Shown one piece after another: positions 11,332 through 21,048 of a stretch of DNA of 64,000 bases. Within the stretch, counting starts at the first letter, position 1. The number at the start of each line of letters is the position of its first letter. This stretch comes from Terriglobia bacterium (lineage in GTDB: Bacteria > Acidobacteriota > Terriglobia > Terriglobales > Acidobacteriaceae): the NCBI GenBank assembly GCA_020072585.1, contig JAIQGL010000027.1:23982-87981 (forward strand). Direction: 5' to 3'. The notes below the pieces were generated by a model, which saw nothing but the letters and a program-made list of their open reading frames with translations, made no database searches and was not told the origin of the DNA. The position numbers and the translations under genes are program-made.

Positions 11332-12468
11332 ATGTTCCAGGTGTTCAGAGAATTCAGGGTTGGCAGGCCACAGGTGTTTGCCGGGCTCATGCTGCTGGCA
11401 TTTCTGGCGCAATGCCTTTGGACCGCCAATGCACGCAAGCTCTCTGATCTGGAATATCGATACATTGCCGCAGGACTTTCCGCCGAGCGCGGGAAAGCAG
11501 TGAATCTTTCTCCGTTTACCGGGTGGGTGGCCGCGCTTCCTGTTCGATCCACAGCTCTGGCCAGGAAAGTAGCTTCGCCCTCCATTAGCGAGGCACTTGC
11601 CGTTCCGCGCCCCTGGCTACTGCGACTGCCTTTCATCATTTTTGGGCTGTGGATGGGAGCAGCGCTGTGGTGGGTGGCGCGACGCTTGTTTGACGATGAG
11701 GGAGGCTATGTCGCACTGGCACTCTATTGCACCTCACCGGCCATGATTAAGATCAGCAGCAATATTGGGCCGGAGATCATTCTGGCCTGGAGCAGTCTGG
11801 GGCTGATTTATACGGCGATTGGAGTGGCGCATACGCTTTATGCCCCGCCGAAGAAGTGGGCGCCACGGATTGCGATCCTGGGGCTCTCCATCGGCTTTGC
11901 CCTGGCCACGGCATGGTGGGCCTTTACTCTGGTGCTAGTGGCGTTCGGTTACATGTTGTATCTGGCGCCGGGGTGCCGGAAAAAAGTTCTGGTGGTGCTT
12001 GCGGGCGCGACGGCCATCGGTGCTGGGGTCTGGGGCGTTTCGTACCTGGTGACAGGCAGTTTCGGGCTGGGAGTAAAGGCGCTCTTCGCTCAAAAACCAA
12101 CGCTTGAGGCGGTGCGCAACCTGGCGTTTCCATTGGCTGCGCAAACGGATGGATATACCCTGGTTCTTCTTTTCATTTTGGCGTTCACTGCTTATGGGAG
12201 CTGGCCCCGGGCGCGCTATTTTGGCAACACGGCCCCTCTGGTAACTGCACTGACCGCGGTGCTTTTGTTCAGTCTGGTACCGGCGGTCAGGATCTGGGAT
12301 GCAACTTTGGGTCTGAGTTTCGTGTTTATATTTATTGGCGGTCTTGCGGCCGACTTTTTTGAGACCCGATTCCGGCGTCCAGTGGCTGTGTTTTTGGTTG
12401 CATGTTTCGCGCTCCGGACCGTTCTAACTGTAGTGGCGCTTGCCGGCTGGGTACAAAACTTAATGTAA
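11332..12468 (+). CDS. Polytopic membrane protein, possibly GT-C glycosyltransferase-like
   Basis: A 378-aa protein with about nine hydrophobic segments. After the first membrane segment comes a loop with an acidic pair (SDLEYRYIAAGL, ~38-49), and a further segment is followed by ALYCTSPAMIKISSNIGPE. This layout, with acidic residues in the first extracytoplasmic loop and repeated helices, resembles lipid-linked sugar transferases of the PMT/GT39 type. That comparison rests on architecture, not on a diagnostic motif, so the function stays open. No convincing Shine-Dalgarno precedes the ATG. It is followed 72 bp later by a secreted protein gene on the same strand. Confidence 0.6.
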   Translation: MFQVFREFRVGRPQVFAGLMLLAFLAQCLWTANARKLSDLEYRYIAAGLSAERGKAVNLSPFTGWVAALPVRSTALARKVASPSISEALAVPRPWLLRLPFIIFGLWMGAALWWVARRLFDDEGGYVALALYCTSPAMIKISSNIGPEIILAWSSLGLIYTAIGVAHTLYAPPKKWAPRIAILGLSIGFALATAWWAFTLVLVAFGYMLYLAPGCRKKVLVVLAGATAIGAGVWGVSYLVTGSFGLGVKALFAQKPTLEAVRNLAFPLAAQTDGYTLVLLFILAFTAYGSWPRARYFGNTAPLVTALTAVLLFSLVPAVRIWDATLGLSFVFIFIGGLAADFFETRFRRPVAVFLVACFALRTVLTVVALAGWVQNLM

Positions 12469-12540
12469 CCTCAGTTGCCAAGGGTTTATCATAGTAGATG
12501 GATATAAGTAGTCTTTTGCGCGGTTTAAAGCAGGTATCTT

Positions 12541-13302
12541 ATGTCGCGACCAGTCTTCGTCATTCTGTTTCTAGCGTTTGCCCTGCAAATATCGCAAGCC
12601 CAGCTATTTAGCCATGGGGCGCCAGCCTCTGTCACGTCGCCTACGGCGGATGGCCGCCAACACGGCGTACCAGCGAGCGTGCTTTCACCCACGCCACTGC
12701 CTTTTGGAGTAAACCCACCGCTGCGAAGTGTGCGTATTCGCGGTCCGCTGCGCCGGTTTGGGAATCCGCATCCAAGGCGGCAGGTGTTCGTGCCAGTTCC
12801 TGTTTTCTATTCTCTTTATGGAGACGGGTACCCCGCAGATCCTTATGTGCCTGAAACTCAGGTTGATCCTGCCCCAGCGACCCAGGCGGCTGTTGATAAA
12901 AGCCAGGCCTCAGCTGAGCGAAGTGACGATGAGCTGCGCGCCGCCTATCTACAAGGGGCGCGTGACGCACTAACCCACCAGGACGATAATCGCTACGGCG
13001 AACACTACATGGATTCCCGGGAGCGCGACCGTCAACAACCGGCAGCAGAGCAAAGAAAGCCCGAGCGGAAATCTATGCCGGACGAAAAACCTGCGGCAGT
13101 GCCGGTGGAAGACAAATCGCCCGCCACCGTTTTTATCTTCAAAGACGGCCACCAGCTGGAAACCAGGAACTATGCCATCATGGCCGGAACGCTGTTTGAC
13201 TTCTCCGGAAAGATGCTGAAGAAAATCCAGATGGATGAGATTGACTCGGCGGCAACCGCGAAAGCGAACGATGATCGCGGCCTGATCGTGAAGCTGAACT
13301 AA
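12541..13302 (+). CDS. Secreted protein of unknown function
   Basis: A 253-aa protein with an N-terminal signal peptide (FVILFLAFALQISQAQ). It has two near-repeats of the form HG[AV]PASVxSPT (~24-50), a Pro/Arg-rich stretch, and a long acidic-basic low-complexity region (~100-190). The C-terminal ~60 residues look folded: TVFIFKDGHQLETRNYAI followed by LFDFSGKMLKKIQMDEID. That last part resembles a short beta domain I associate with acidobacterial exported proteins, but I know no function. The AGCAGG before the ATG is an acceptable ribosome site. It is probably periplasmic. Confidence 0.7.
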   Translation: MSRPVFVILFLAFALQISQAQLFSHGAPASVTSPTADGRQHGVPASVLSPTPLPFGVNPPLRSVRIRGPLRRFGNPHPRRQVFVPVPVFYSLYGDGYPADPYVPETQVDPAPATQAAVDKSQASAERSDDELRAAYLQGARDALTHQDDNRYGEHYMDSRERDRQQPAAEQRKPERKSMPDEKPAAVPVEDKSPATVFIFKDGHQLETRNYAIMAGTLFDFSGKMLKKIQMDEIDSAATAKANDDRGLIVKLN

Positions 13303-13564
13303 AACATTTGGCAAATAAGTAATTTAGTAATTAGCAAATTTACCCAATACAAATGGTATTTTTGCCGGTGAATTTGTGCCCCCAGTAAGAGGCGTGTGCA
13401 AATAACCAAACTGGTCCCGCCTGTGCTATAATTTTCTGTATTCCTCAAGCACATAACTTCTTGTAAATGCAAGCATTTAGCAGACATTTCGGCAGGGCTG
13501 CGGGGTCATCCGGAGCGGCTGGAAGCATGTCTTAAAAACCGCCTTTTGATTTGAGAGAAAAAAC

Positions 13565-16192
13565 ATGGCAGATGAACAGAATCCACAGCTCCCACTGACG
13601 CCGCCTCCGGGTGGAGACGGGCCTACTGGTCCGGGCGGGGGCAATATACAGTTCGTCAACATTGAAGAGGAGATGCGGCGATCGTATCTCGATTATTCAA
13701 TGTCAGTGATCATCGGTCGCGCACTCCCCGACGTGCGTGACGGATTGAAGCCGGTGCACCGGCGCATCCTCTACACAATGCAGAATATGGGACTTCAACC
13801 CAATAAGGCGACTCGGAAGTGCGCCCGCATTGTTGGAGACGTAATGGGTAAGTACCATCCGCATGGCAACCTTGCCGTTTACGATGCTTTAGTGCGTCTA
13901 GCGCAAGACTGGAGTCTGCGCTATCCGTTGGTCTTTGGCCAGGGAAACTTTGGTTCTGTAGATGGCGACCCGCCCGCAGCCGACCGTTACACGGAAGCGA
14001 AGCTGTCGCAGGTTTCCACTGGATTGCTCGAGGACCTTGACAAGGAAACTGTCGACTTCCGGCCGAATTATGACGAGAGTGAGGTCGAGCCCGATGTTCT
14101 GCCTACACGAATTCCTAACCTGCTGGTAAATGGTTCTGACGGAATCGCCGTGGGAATGGCGACAAAGATCCCCCCGCATAACCTGACAGAGATTGTGGAA
14201 GCGGCAATTATGCTGGTGAACAATCCGGCAACAACACTCAAAGAAATTCTGAAGGTAGTGAAAGGTCCGGACTTCCCAACCGGGGCTTATATCTACGGTC
14301 GAAGCGGCATTGAAGCGGCTTATACCAACGGTCGCGGGCGTTTTATGATGCGTGCCAAGGCCAAGACGGAAGACATGGCGCAAGGCCGCAAAGCGATTAT
14401 TGTTACGGAAATTCCGTACCAAGTGAACAAAGCCACCCTGATTAAGCGCATTGCTGAATTAGTAAACGACAAAGTGATCGATGATATTTCAGACGTGCGC
14501 GATGAGTCCGATCGCGATGGCATGCGCATTGTTGTGGAGTTGAAGCGCGGAGCGGAAGAACAGATCATCCTTAACCAGCTATATAAGCATACCGACATGC
14601 AGATGGGCTTCAGCATGATTCTGCTGGCGGTAGTGAACGGCCAGCCGAAAGAGATGGGTCTGGTGCAGGCGATCCAGCACTTCATCGATCACCGCGTGGA
14701 CGTAGTGCGCCGGCGCACCGTCTACCTGCTGGAGAAGGCCCGCGAGCGCGAACATATTTTGGAAGGCTACAAGATCGCGCTGGATAACCTGGACGCGATC
14801 ATTAAGATTATCCGCGGATCAGGCTCGCGCGCGGAAGCAAAAGAAAACCTGCTGGCCGCGAAATACAAGATCGTGGACAAGCAGATCCAGGCGAAGGTGG
14901 GCGGAGCGGAAGGCCGGCTCACACCCCGCCAGGCCGACGCGATCCTGGAACTGCAACTGTATCGTCTGACACGGCTTTCAACGGATGAAATTCTGAAAGA
15001 GCTGGAAGAGATTCGGCTGAAGATCGCGGAGTTGGAATCCATTCTGGCCTCTGATAAGAAGTTGCGCGGCGTGATTGTGAAAGAGCTGCAAGAGGTGAAA
15101 GAGGAGTTCGGCGACAAGCGCCGCACCGAGATCACCGACGAATCCACAGAGATCACGCTGGAAGACCTGATTGCCGATGAGCAGGTGATTGTGACCGTGT
15201 CCCACAGCGGATACCTGAAGCGCACGCCGCAATCCATCTACCGGCAGCAGCGGCGCGGCGGTACCGGCCGCACCGGCATGAAGACGCGCGAAGAAGATTT
15301 TGTGGAATATCTCTTCAGCGCTTCCACCCACTCGTATCTGCTGGTGTTTACGAACACGGGGCGAGTTTACTGGCTGAAAGTGTATGAAGTGCCCGACGTG
15401 GGCGCAGCGGGGAAGGGTAAGCACATCGGCAACCTGGTGGCCTTGCAGCCGGGTGAAACGGTGCGTACGCTGCTGGAAGTCCGCAACCTGGAAGAAGAGA
15501 ACCGCTATATCTTCTTTGCCACGCGCAAAGGCACGGTAAAGAAGACTCCGGTGAAGGACTTCTCCAACGTGATGTCGCGCGGCATCATTGCCATCGGTAT
15601 CGACAAAGATGATGAGCTGGTGGCGGTGCGGTTGACTGACGGCAACCAGATTGTCTTCCTGGCGTCACATGAAGGCCAGGCGATCCGCTTCGACGAAGAA
15701 GATGTGCGCTCGATGGGGCGGCCGGCGTACGGCGTACGTGGCATGGACCTGGACAAGAACGACTACATTGTTGGCGTAGCCGTAACTCCGAAAGATGGCA
15801 AAAAGACCAACGGCAAGGACAAAGACGGCAAAGCAACGGAAGAGACTCTTCCGAGCCTGATCCTGAGCGTAACCGAGCAAGGCTATGGCAAACGTACCCC
15901 GGTGGAGGAGTACCGGTTGCAGACACGCGGGGGCAAGGGCGTGATCAACGTGAAGACCACGGCGCGGAACGGCAATGTCGTCGGCATCATGCTGGTGGAC
16001 GAATCTTCTGAAGCCATGCTGATCAGCCAGTTCGGCAAGATCATCCGCATAGACACCAAGACGATCCGTGAAGCCGGACGCTCAACCCAGGGTGTGCGGT
16101 TGCTGCATCTGGAAGAGGGCGATCGAGTGGCGTCAGCGGTGGTCTTGCAGGAAAAAGAATCTGAAGAACAGAACGGGACACTGTTGCAGTAG
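13565..16192 (+). CDS. gyrA: DNA gyrase subunit A
   Basis: Breaks and rejoins DNA in the gyrase heterotetramer. The 875-aa protein has an N-terminal extension of ~20 residues relative to E. coli, the winged-helix core ([19 protein letters not shown]), the catalytic tyrosine Tyr142 in ADRYTEAK, the coiled-coil gate, and the C-terminal beta-pinwheel with a GyrA box variant, QRRGGTG. In the quinolone-determining region the sequence is [10 protein letters not shown], so the positions equal to E. coli Asp82 and Ser83 are Asn102 and Leu103; Ser83Leu is a well-known resistance change in E. coli. A GAGAGA Shine-Dalgarno precedes the ATG. Confidence 0.97.
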   Translation: MADEQNPQLPLTPPPGGDGPTGPGGGNIQFVNIEEEMRRSYLDYSMSVIIGRALPDVRDGLKPVHRRILYTMQNMGLQPNKATRKCARIVGDVMGKYHPHGNLAVYDALVRLAQDWSLRYPLVFGQGNFGSVDGDPPAADRYTEAKLSQVSTGLLEDLDKETVDFRPNYDESEVEPDVLPTRIPNLLVNGSDGIAVGMATKIPPHNLTEIVEAAIMLVNNPATTLKEILKVVKGPDFPTGAYIYGRSGIEAAYTNGRGRFMMRAKAKTEDMAQGRKAIIVTEIPYQVNKATLIKRIAELVNDKVIDDISDVRDESDRDGMRIVVELKRGAEEQIILNQLYKHTDMQMGFSMILLAVVNGQPKEMGLVQAIQHFIDHRVDVVRRRTVYLLEKAREREHILEGYKIALDNLDAIIKIIRGSGSRAEAKENLLAAKYKIVDKQIQAKVGGAEGRLTPRQADAILELQLYRLTRLSTDEILKELEEIRLKIAELESILASDKKLRGVIVKELQEVKEEFGDKRRTEITDESTEITLEDLIADEQVIVTVSHSGYLKRTPQSIYRQQRRGGTGRTGMKTREEDFVEYLFSASTHSYLLVFTNTGRVYWLKVYEVPDVGAAGKGKHIGNLVALQPGETVRTLLEVRNLEEENRYIFFATRKGTVKKTPVKDFSNVMSRGIIAIGIDKDDELVAVRLTDGNQIVFLASHEGQAIRFDEEDVRSMGRPAYGVRGMDLDKNDYIVGVAVTPKDGKKTNGKDKDGKATEETLPSLILSVTEQGYGKRTPVEEYRLQTRGGKGVINVKTTARNGNVVGIMLVDESSEAMLISQFGKIIRIDTKTIREAGRSTQGVRLLHLEEGDRVASAVVLQEKESEEQNGTLLQ

Positions 16193-16225
16193 TTGCTTGA
16201 CCGATAAGTCGGTCGCAAGGTCCAA

Positions 16226-17128
16226 TTAGTTCTGCGCGTGGATAAACGCAAAAGTTGCCTGAATGATCTCGCGCGACCGGGCATCATTATCAGCAATATC
16301 GAAACCGTGGTGTCCAGACGGATGATTCGCCACGTTTATGGATAAGTTTTTCGATAGCGCCTGCTGGATGAAGCGGTCGACAATATCATTCTGGCCAGGG
16401 TAATCAAGACCCGCACGCGCTACAAAAATGGGTGGCATTCGTTCTTTCGCTATGGTCAGGTAGTGGAAGGGAGAGAAATTCTGCAGAGTCTCATCAGAAA
16501 CCGTGGCCGGTATTAATTTACGAATTGACGGCGGATCCAGGAGAGCATAATACGAAATGATACAGCGGATGTACGGGCTTGACTGGCGCATGGCCAGGGT
16601 GAGCAGCGGGCCACCTCCTGAGAATGCCCACAGGTTGATATGGTCTTTATCGATGCCCAGCGCCACACCATTCTGGCGAATGTAGTGGATCAGGTCCGCC
16701 AAATCGCTTTCCGCATCAGGGAAGCGGTCCAAACCGTATAGCCGGTGATTAAAAGTAACGCCTATAAGGCCCGAGGCGGCTGCCAACTGCCCGTAGGAAA
16801 CGTACTGCCCCCAATGGGTCGGTTGCGTGAGCAGGTTAGCGGGCAGCGGGCCGCCATGGATGAAGATAACAGCTGGAAGCAGATGGCCACTTAAACTCTC
16901 AGGAGAGTAAAATACTGCCTCCAACGCAGTAGTTCCGACTTGTTTGTACGCTACCTTCCTGATCCGGGCGTTCTCCATACCGGGCACTGCGTAGACGATC
17001 TTTTTGGGAGCATCTGTTTTGACCCACTCAGGGTCTTGCAGAGCTTGCCGGGATTGTTGTGCGGGACACCGAGCGGACAGGAAGATCCCGGAAAGCAATG
17101 TGACTAGAACGATGCATTTCCTGGTCAC
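16226..17128 (-). CDS. Secreted alpha/beta hydrolase
   Basis: A 300-aa exported hydrolase. I chose the GTG at 17128 because AAGGAGG lies 7 nt upstream and the resulting N-terminus is a clean signal peptide (VTRKCIVLVTLLSGIFLSA). The fold markers are an HGG oxyanion motif (FIHGGPLPAN), the nucleophile elbow WAFSGGGPLL with the likely catalytic Ser, an acid in RAGLDYPGQND, and the C-terminal His in SGHHGFD. It resembles dienelactone hydrolase/S9-like esterases; the substrate is unknown. It is convergent with gyrA. An in-frame ATG 30 codons upstream would bury the signal peptide and is less likely. Confidence 0.85.
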   Translation of the reverse strand: MTRKCIVLVTLLSGIFLSARCPAQQSRQALQDPEWVKTDAPKKIVYAVPGMENARIRKVAYKQVGTTALEAVFYSPESLSGHLLPAVIFIHGGPLPANLLTQPTHWGQYVSYGQLAAASGLIGVTFNHRLYGLDRFPDAESDLADLIHYIRQNGVALGIDKDHINLWAFSGGGPLLTLAMRQSSPYIRCIISYYALLDPPSIRKLIPATVSDETLQNFSPFHYLTIAKERMPPIFVARAGLDYPGQNDIVDRFIQQALSKNLSINVANHPSGHHGFDIADNDARSREIIQATFAFIHAQN

Positions 17129-17269
17129 AGCTATGCCTCCTTCAATAACTGCACAAATTTTTCTAAAGCCTTTCTGTGTCGTAAGCCAATGGTGGATAAC
17201 CAGATGAGTCGCCAGCATCTATAGGTTTACCGAGGCAGCCGGGTCTTGGAATGCGGGCGAGGATCAATG

Positions 17270-17737
17270 CTATTTCTTCTTCGCGCGTTTGCTTACCGGT
17301 TTTGGCCTGGGTGGCTTGAATGCCTTGACCTGTGAACGCAAGACCAGTGCTTTGCCCGCGTATTCACGCGTCCTGAAATAGCCTCTTCTGACCAGATCGG
17401 CGATGGCCTGCCGGGTGATTCCACGAATCTCCGCGGCTTCAACCTGAGAAATCCAGATGGCAGGATCAGGGCCTTTCTTTTTGGGCTTGCCTTTTTTCTC
17501 TGGGAAGCTTTCCCGGTTGACGTACATGGAGGCCGGCCCGCGAGGGCGGCGCTTGAAGCTCATGACCTCAGATTTTTGAAGATAGACTTTTCCTGCAAAG
17601 ACAGTTGTTCCCAGCCGTTTGCGCCGCACCAGCTCCCAGATTGCCTGCCGGGACACACCACGGAGACGGGCAGCCTCGCTTTTGAGGATCCACTCATTGG
17701 AATTAAAGGTTCGCGGTTTCTGAGCATCTGTGGTCAT
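17270..17737 (-). CDS. Tandem duplicated HTH DNA-binding protein
   Basis: With the ATG at 17737 the protein is 155 aa and consists of two homologous helix-turn-helix units. Unit 1 (~residues 16-62) contains SEAARLRGVSRQAIWELVRR; unit 2 (~95-142) contains VEAAEIRGITRQAIADLVRR. Each is followed by a Gly-Lys beta wing and a KxEV/SQV..FK end. The units are joined by a Lys/Pro-rich linker and end in a Lys/Arg tail. The HTH resembles the excisionase/MerR-like type that binds DNA. Two covalently linked HTHs suggest binding of a direct or inverted repeat as a monomer. No neighbour suggests a target. Confidence 0.75.
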   Translation of the reverse strand: MTTDAQKPRTFNSNEWILKSEAARLRGVSRQAIWELVRRKRLGTTVFAGKVYLQKSEVMSFKRRPRGPASMYVNRESFPEKKGKPKKKGPDPAIWISQVEAAEIRGITRQAIADLVRRGYFRTREYAGKALVLRSQVKAFKPPRPKPVSKRAKKK

Positions 17738-18856
17738 TGTTTTTAAAAGGTCCCCGCTAAAAGCTTGCTCCAGCAGGTAAGAGGATAAACCAAAAGGTAC
17801 AGGCGTATGTATGAGAAATCGCGAACCAGTGGACACATCGCCCGAGTCATTTGCAACCCTCGCACTACATGCCGACAATGCATCATTTCAACTGCGTGTG
17901 CTGTCAATTGTCCCTGGCTTGTACTAAAAACATGTACCTCTGTTAAGCAGAGGGTCGCAGAGAGCAGTGACCGGTGCTGGTGAACTAGTTCTTGCGTGAC
18001 GCGTGAGGAAACTGGCGTTAAGATTGGCGATTAGAGGAGCGGCTGACGCCGGATCCGGATCGTTCGACTCCCGGTTGCACCGGTCGCTCACGATGACAAG
18101 CGGCGGCGTGCCGGTTTTGCGGCACGCGAAGATGATTATGCGCGGCTGACGCCGGGTCTGGATCGTTCGAGCTCCCGGTTGTACCGGTCGCTCACGATGA
18201 CAAGTGGTGGCGTGCCGGTTTTGCGGCACGCGAAGATGTAATGGCGCAACGGGAGACCGTTGCGTTTGCTGTTTATGGACTGCAACCCTCTGCCGATGAC
18301 TTTCAGCCGAAGTGCAAATGGGGATCAGTTGGGGATGTTTTAGATAAAGCTTGTGTTTGCAACCTGGGTATCTGGGGATCGATGGGGAGGAATCGCGTAA
18401 GTCTTTTAGAAATGGGGATCAAGGGAGGGGGAGAGGGTATCAGAAATTGCCAGAATTGCCATGATTGCCGAAATCGCCGAAATTGGAACCCTGGGGCACA
18501 GGGGGTACAAGACGATTGTCATAATCGCCGGAAGTGCCAAAGTTGAAAGGCAAAGTTTGACTGGGTCGCACGGCATCCACGGCAAGCCGGGACGAGCGCC
18601 GGGCAGGTTGCACGTGATCAGGGACCGGAAACGGTTGGCGCCAAAAAGATAAAATCGCAGGGCGAAGGCGCCTGCATTTCCACGATTTATTTTTGATGAA
18701 GCTCCGCATTTATTTTGATGAACGAGCGTCGGTGCACCTCTGGATGGAGCAGTAAACGGCATATCGCTGAAATCTGTTGCTATGAAAAGGTGTTCCGGTT
18801 AACAATGCTGTTCCACCCCCCCAAAATAAAGCCCCCTTAGAAGGGAAGGTAGATTG
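17738..18856. other. Repeat-rich intergenic region
   Basis: About 1.1 kb without a credible gene. It holds two ~103-bp tandem copies (listed separately), a short tract near 18440-18480 built from degenerate 9-nt units (ATTGCCGAA-like), and otherwise sequence with no ribosome-site-supported ORF. The open frames here (for example 18241-18546) are low-complexity and unlike proteins. The promoter of the downstream DUF2167 gene should lie in the last 100 bp. Confidence 0.55.
18040..18238 (+). repeat. Two ~103-bp tandem repeats with hairpin potential
   Basis: Two copies share GGCTGACGCC ... TCGCTCACGATGACAA ... GCGTGCCGGTTTTGCGGCAC. The GATCGTTCGA ... CGCTCACGATGACA core matches the pattern of the repeats at 63031-63868 (GATCCTTCGA ... 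CGCTCAGGATGACA), so both belong to one dispersed family, apparently non-coding. GTGCCGGTTTTGCGGCAC can form a hairpin. Confidence 0.7.
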
Positions 18857-19825
18857 ATGAACAGCAAGACCCGCAAAGTAGTCCACTTTTTTATGGCTTC
18901 ACGCCTGGGCAGAGGGTTAGTCCTGACAGCGATGGTGCTGCTAGGTATGGGCGTTACCACCAGCATGGCAGCACGCGGATGGGCGCAGGAGCCGGAGCAG
19001 ACGGACGCAAAGCCGGAGCAACCCAAGATCAAGATCGACTGGCAGATAGGGCCAACTACAGGAAAGTTGGGAGACATTGCCGACATTCAAATTCCGGAAG
19101 GCTATCGTTTTGCCGACAAAGTTGGCACACAAAAGCTGCTGCAACTGACCCACAACCTGACCAGCGGGCACGAACTGGGTGCGATTGTGGCTAATGATGC
19201 CGACTGGTTCATGATCTTTGAGTTCGAAGACAGCGGATATATAAAGGACGACGAAGGCGACAAGCTGGATGCGGACGCAATCCTGAAAAGCATTACGGAC
19301 GGCACGGAACACGCAAATAGCGAGCGCGCGAAGCGCGGGTGGAGACCTATCCATGTGAAAGGCTGGCAGCGGCCACCGTTCTACGATCCGCAGACGCATA
19401 ACCTCACCTGGGCGAGCCTGTTAAAAAGCGATGGTCCGGTGGACGACACAGCGGTAAACCATTCCGTGAGAATTCTGGGACGCCGCGGAACCATGAACGT
19501 GGACCTGGTAGCATCGCCCACGGAATACGCGGGCCTTCCGGAAAAGTTCAACGCTTTGATGGCCGGGTTCCACTACACCGAGGGCAACCGCTATAGCGAC
19601 TTTGCCAAGGGTGACAAGGTGGCTGAATACGGATTGACGGCGCTGATTGTGGGCGGCGGCGCAGCAGTAGCTCTCAAGACCGGACTGCTAGCCAAGCTAT
19701 GGAAATTTATCATCATGGGCCTGGTGGCGGCCGGCGCGGCGATCAAGAAAGCGTTCAAAGCGATTTTTGGCAAAGAAGAAAAGATTGAGGACCCGAACCC
19801 GCAAGCGATGTCCCAGGGGCAATGA
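18857..19825 (+). CDS. DUF2167 family membrane-anchored protein
   Basis: A 322-aa exported protein. An N-terminal signal/anchor (LVLTAMVLLGMGVTTSMA, ~18-35) is followed by the DUF2167 domain: IDWQIGPTTGKLGDIADIQIPEGY, then GYIKDDEGDKLDADAILKSI, ANSERAKRGW, and GWQRPPFYDPQTHNLTW, which match the family's conserved positions as I know them. Near the C-terminus are two membrane stretches (YGLTALIVGGGAAVALKTG and FIIMGLVAAGAAIKKAF) and a charged tail. Function is unknown; the family is widespread in proteobacteria and acidobacteria. The next gene overlaps it by 4 nt (ATGA), so the two are made together. An AAGGGAAGG ribosome site precedes the ATG. Confidence 0.85.
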   Translation: MNSKTRKVVHFFMASRLGRGLVLTAMVLLGMGVTTSMAARGWAQEPEQTDAKPEQPKIKIDWQIGPTTGKLGDIADIQIPEGYRFADKVGTQKLLQLTHNLTSGHELGAIVANDADWFMIFEFEDSGYIKDDEGDKLDADAILKSITDGTEHANSERAKRGWRPIHVKGWQRPPFYDPQTHNLTWASLLKSDGPVDDTAVNHSVRILGRRGTMNVDLVASPTEYAGLPEKFNALMAGFHYTEGNRYSDFAKGDKVAEYGLTALIVGGGAAVALKTGLLAKLWKFIIMGLVAAGAAIKKAFKAIFGKEEKIEDPNPQAMSQGQ

Positions 19826-20931
19826 GAGAGCTGGCAACACTTCTTGCGATTGTTCTACTGGTCTATCTTTTTCAGTGCCTGTGCTGGGCCCCTACTGGTG
19901 CTCAGGTGTTTTCACTGGAGCTTTCCGGCAAAAAAGTCCGGAAGAAGCGCGGGTTCCCGTGGAGAGCACTAAAGCTTACGGGGTATTGGGCCAATCCGCT
20001 ACCGCCGCTGCAACCGCTGCTGGTGGTGGATTGGCCCCAGCTTCAACTGGAACCGGAAATGGTGCGGGTGATGCAAACGGACGCGGAGCCCGTGCAAATG
20101 CCGTGGGAGCAGCTTAAGGTGACGCGGTCCGGCGCAAAGCTGCTATGTAATGGCTTGATGGTATTGCAGGGAGGCGCAGACCAGCTAGAGTGGCACCAGG
20201 AGTTTCTGGAAAAGCTGAAACGCGCCAAGATGAAAGATCGAAAGAAGCTCATTGAATCATGGCTCTGCAAGGCCATGGATCCAGGGGCCGTTGCAGAGCG
20301 GCTGACCCTGTTTGGCCACAAGTCCAGATGGCTGGACATTGCGGTAAACCTGCAATTCTTTCTGCTGTTCGTAATTGTGCCCATGGCGTTCTCCCGCTTT
20401 GGCAGCAGAGCACTTTGGCCAATGCTGGCTGCGGTGATAACGACCTCGATTTTTATTACGTGGCAGTTGTGGCGCTTGCACAAGGCTTTTTTTCCTGGCG
20501 ATGGCGATGGACGGTTCAAGTCAGTATTCAGTTCGGCGCTCTCGCCCATCTATGCCATACGCGCAGGGGACGCGCTTGGCCGCGACCTGCTGGCCGGCTT
20601 TCATCCTGTAGCAGTGGCGGGCATTGTGTGTTCAAAGCCGGATTTTGAAGCCTTTGCCGGAGAACATCTCCGGGCAAATAAGTTCAGCCTGGCAGGCACA
20701 AACTGGTATGGGGACCAGTTCGAGCGTGCTCTGGGCAATATGTTGGAAAAGAGTGGCGTGGATGCCAAACGGCTGTTGGCAGCGCCGGAACAGGACAGCA
20801 ACTGCGTGCTTTATTGTCCGCGGTGCCGGGCGCAGTACACGAAGGCCCGTGAGGATTGTGCCGACTGCGGTTACGGAGAGCTGCTCGGGTTTGAAGGACA
20901 GGTGGCAGCGGAAAAGCCGATGGTGCAGTGA
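19822..20931 (+). CDS. Membrane protein with C-terminal zinc ribbon, DUF2167 partner
   Basis: A 369-aa protein translationally coupled (4-nt overlap) to the DUF2167 gene. Residues 5-22 form an N-terminal membrane segment, and a central pair of hydrophobic stretches (LQFFLLFVIVPMAFSRF and MLAAVITTSIFITWQLW) lies at ~175-220. The C-terminus carries CPRCRAQYTKAREDCADCG (~333-351), a four-cysteine zinc-ribbon-like site. I do not recognise the rest. The fixed pairing suggests it works in the same membrane complex as the DUF2167 protein, but no activity can be assigned. Confidence 0.75.
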   Translation: MRELATLLAIVLLVYLFQCLCWAPTGAQVFSLELSGKKVRKKRGFPWRALKLTGYWANPLPPLQPLLVVDWPQLQLEPEMVRVMQTDAEPVQMPWEQLKVTRSGAKLLCNGLMVLQGGADQLEWHQEFLEKLKRAKMKDRKKLIESWLCKAMDPGAVAERLTLFGHKSRWLDIAVNLQFFLLFVIVPMAFSRFGSRALWPMLAAVITTSIFITWQLWRLHKAFFPGDGDGRFKSVFSSALSPIYAIRAGDALGRDLLAGFHPVAVAGIVCSKPDFEAFAGEHLRANKFSLAGTNWYGDQFERALGNMLEKSGVDAKRLLAAPEQDSNCVLYCPRCRAQYTKAREDCADCGYGELLGFEGQVAAEKPMVQ

Positions 20932-21048
20932 GAGAGAACCGGGAGGCCTGCAGATTGGGCACATTTTTTTGCCTCCTTCAGCCATTTTGTTTAATCTTAT
21001 ATACCTCTCGCGGGACGCCTGAATTTCGCACAAACGAAAGGTGGAGAG

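Noticed and set aside
16199..16214. GACCGATAAGTCGGTC hairpin after gyrA as a terminator
   Set aside because: Only a 6-bp stem and no T run; not convincing.
18055..18085. GTTCGACTCCCGG resembling a tRNA T-arm
   Set aside because: No acceptor, D or anticodon stems can be formed around it and the sequence is part of a tandem repeat.
18241..18762. Several open frames in the repeat-rich gap, including Gly/Asn-rich GNFGDFGNHGNSG
   Set aside because: Composition is that of a degenerate 9-nt repeat read in frame; no ribosome site.
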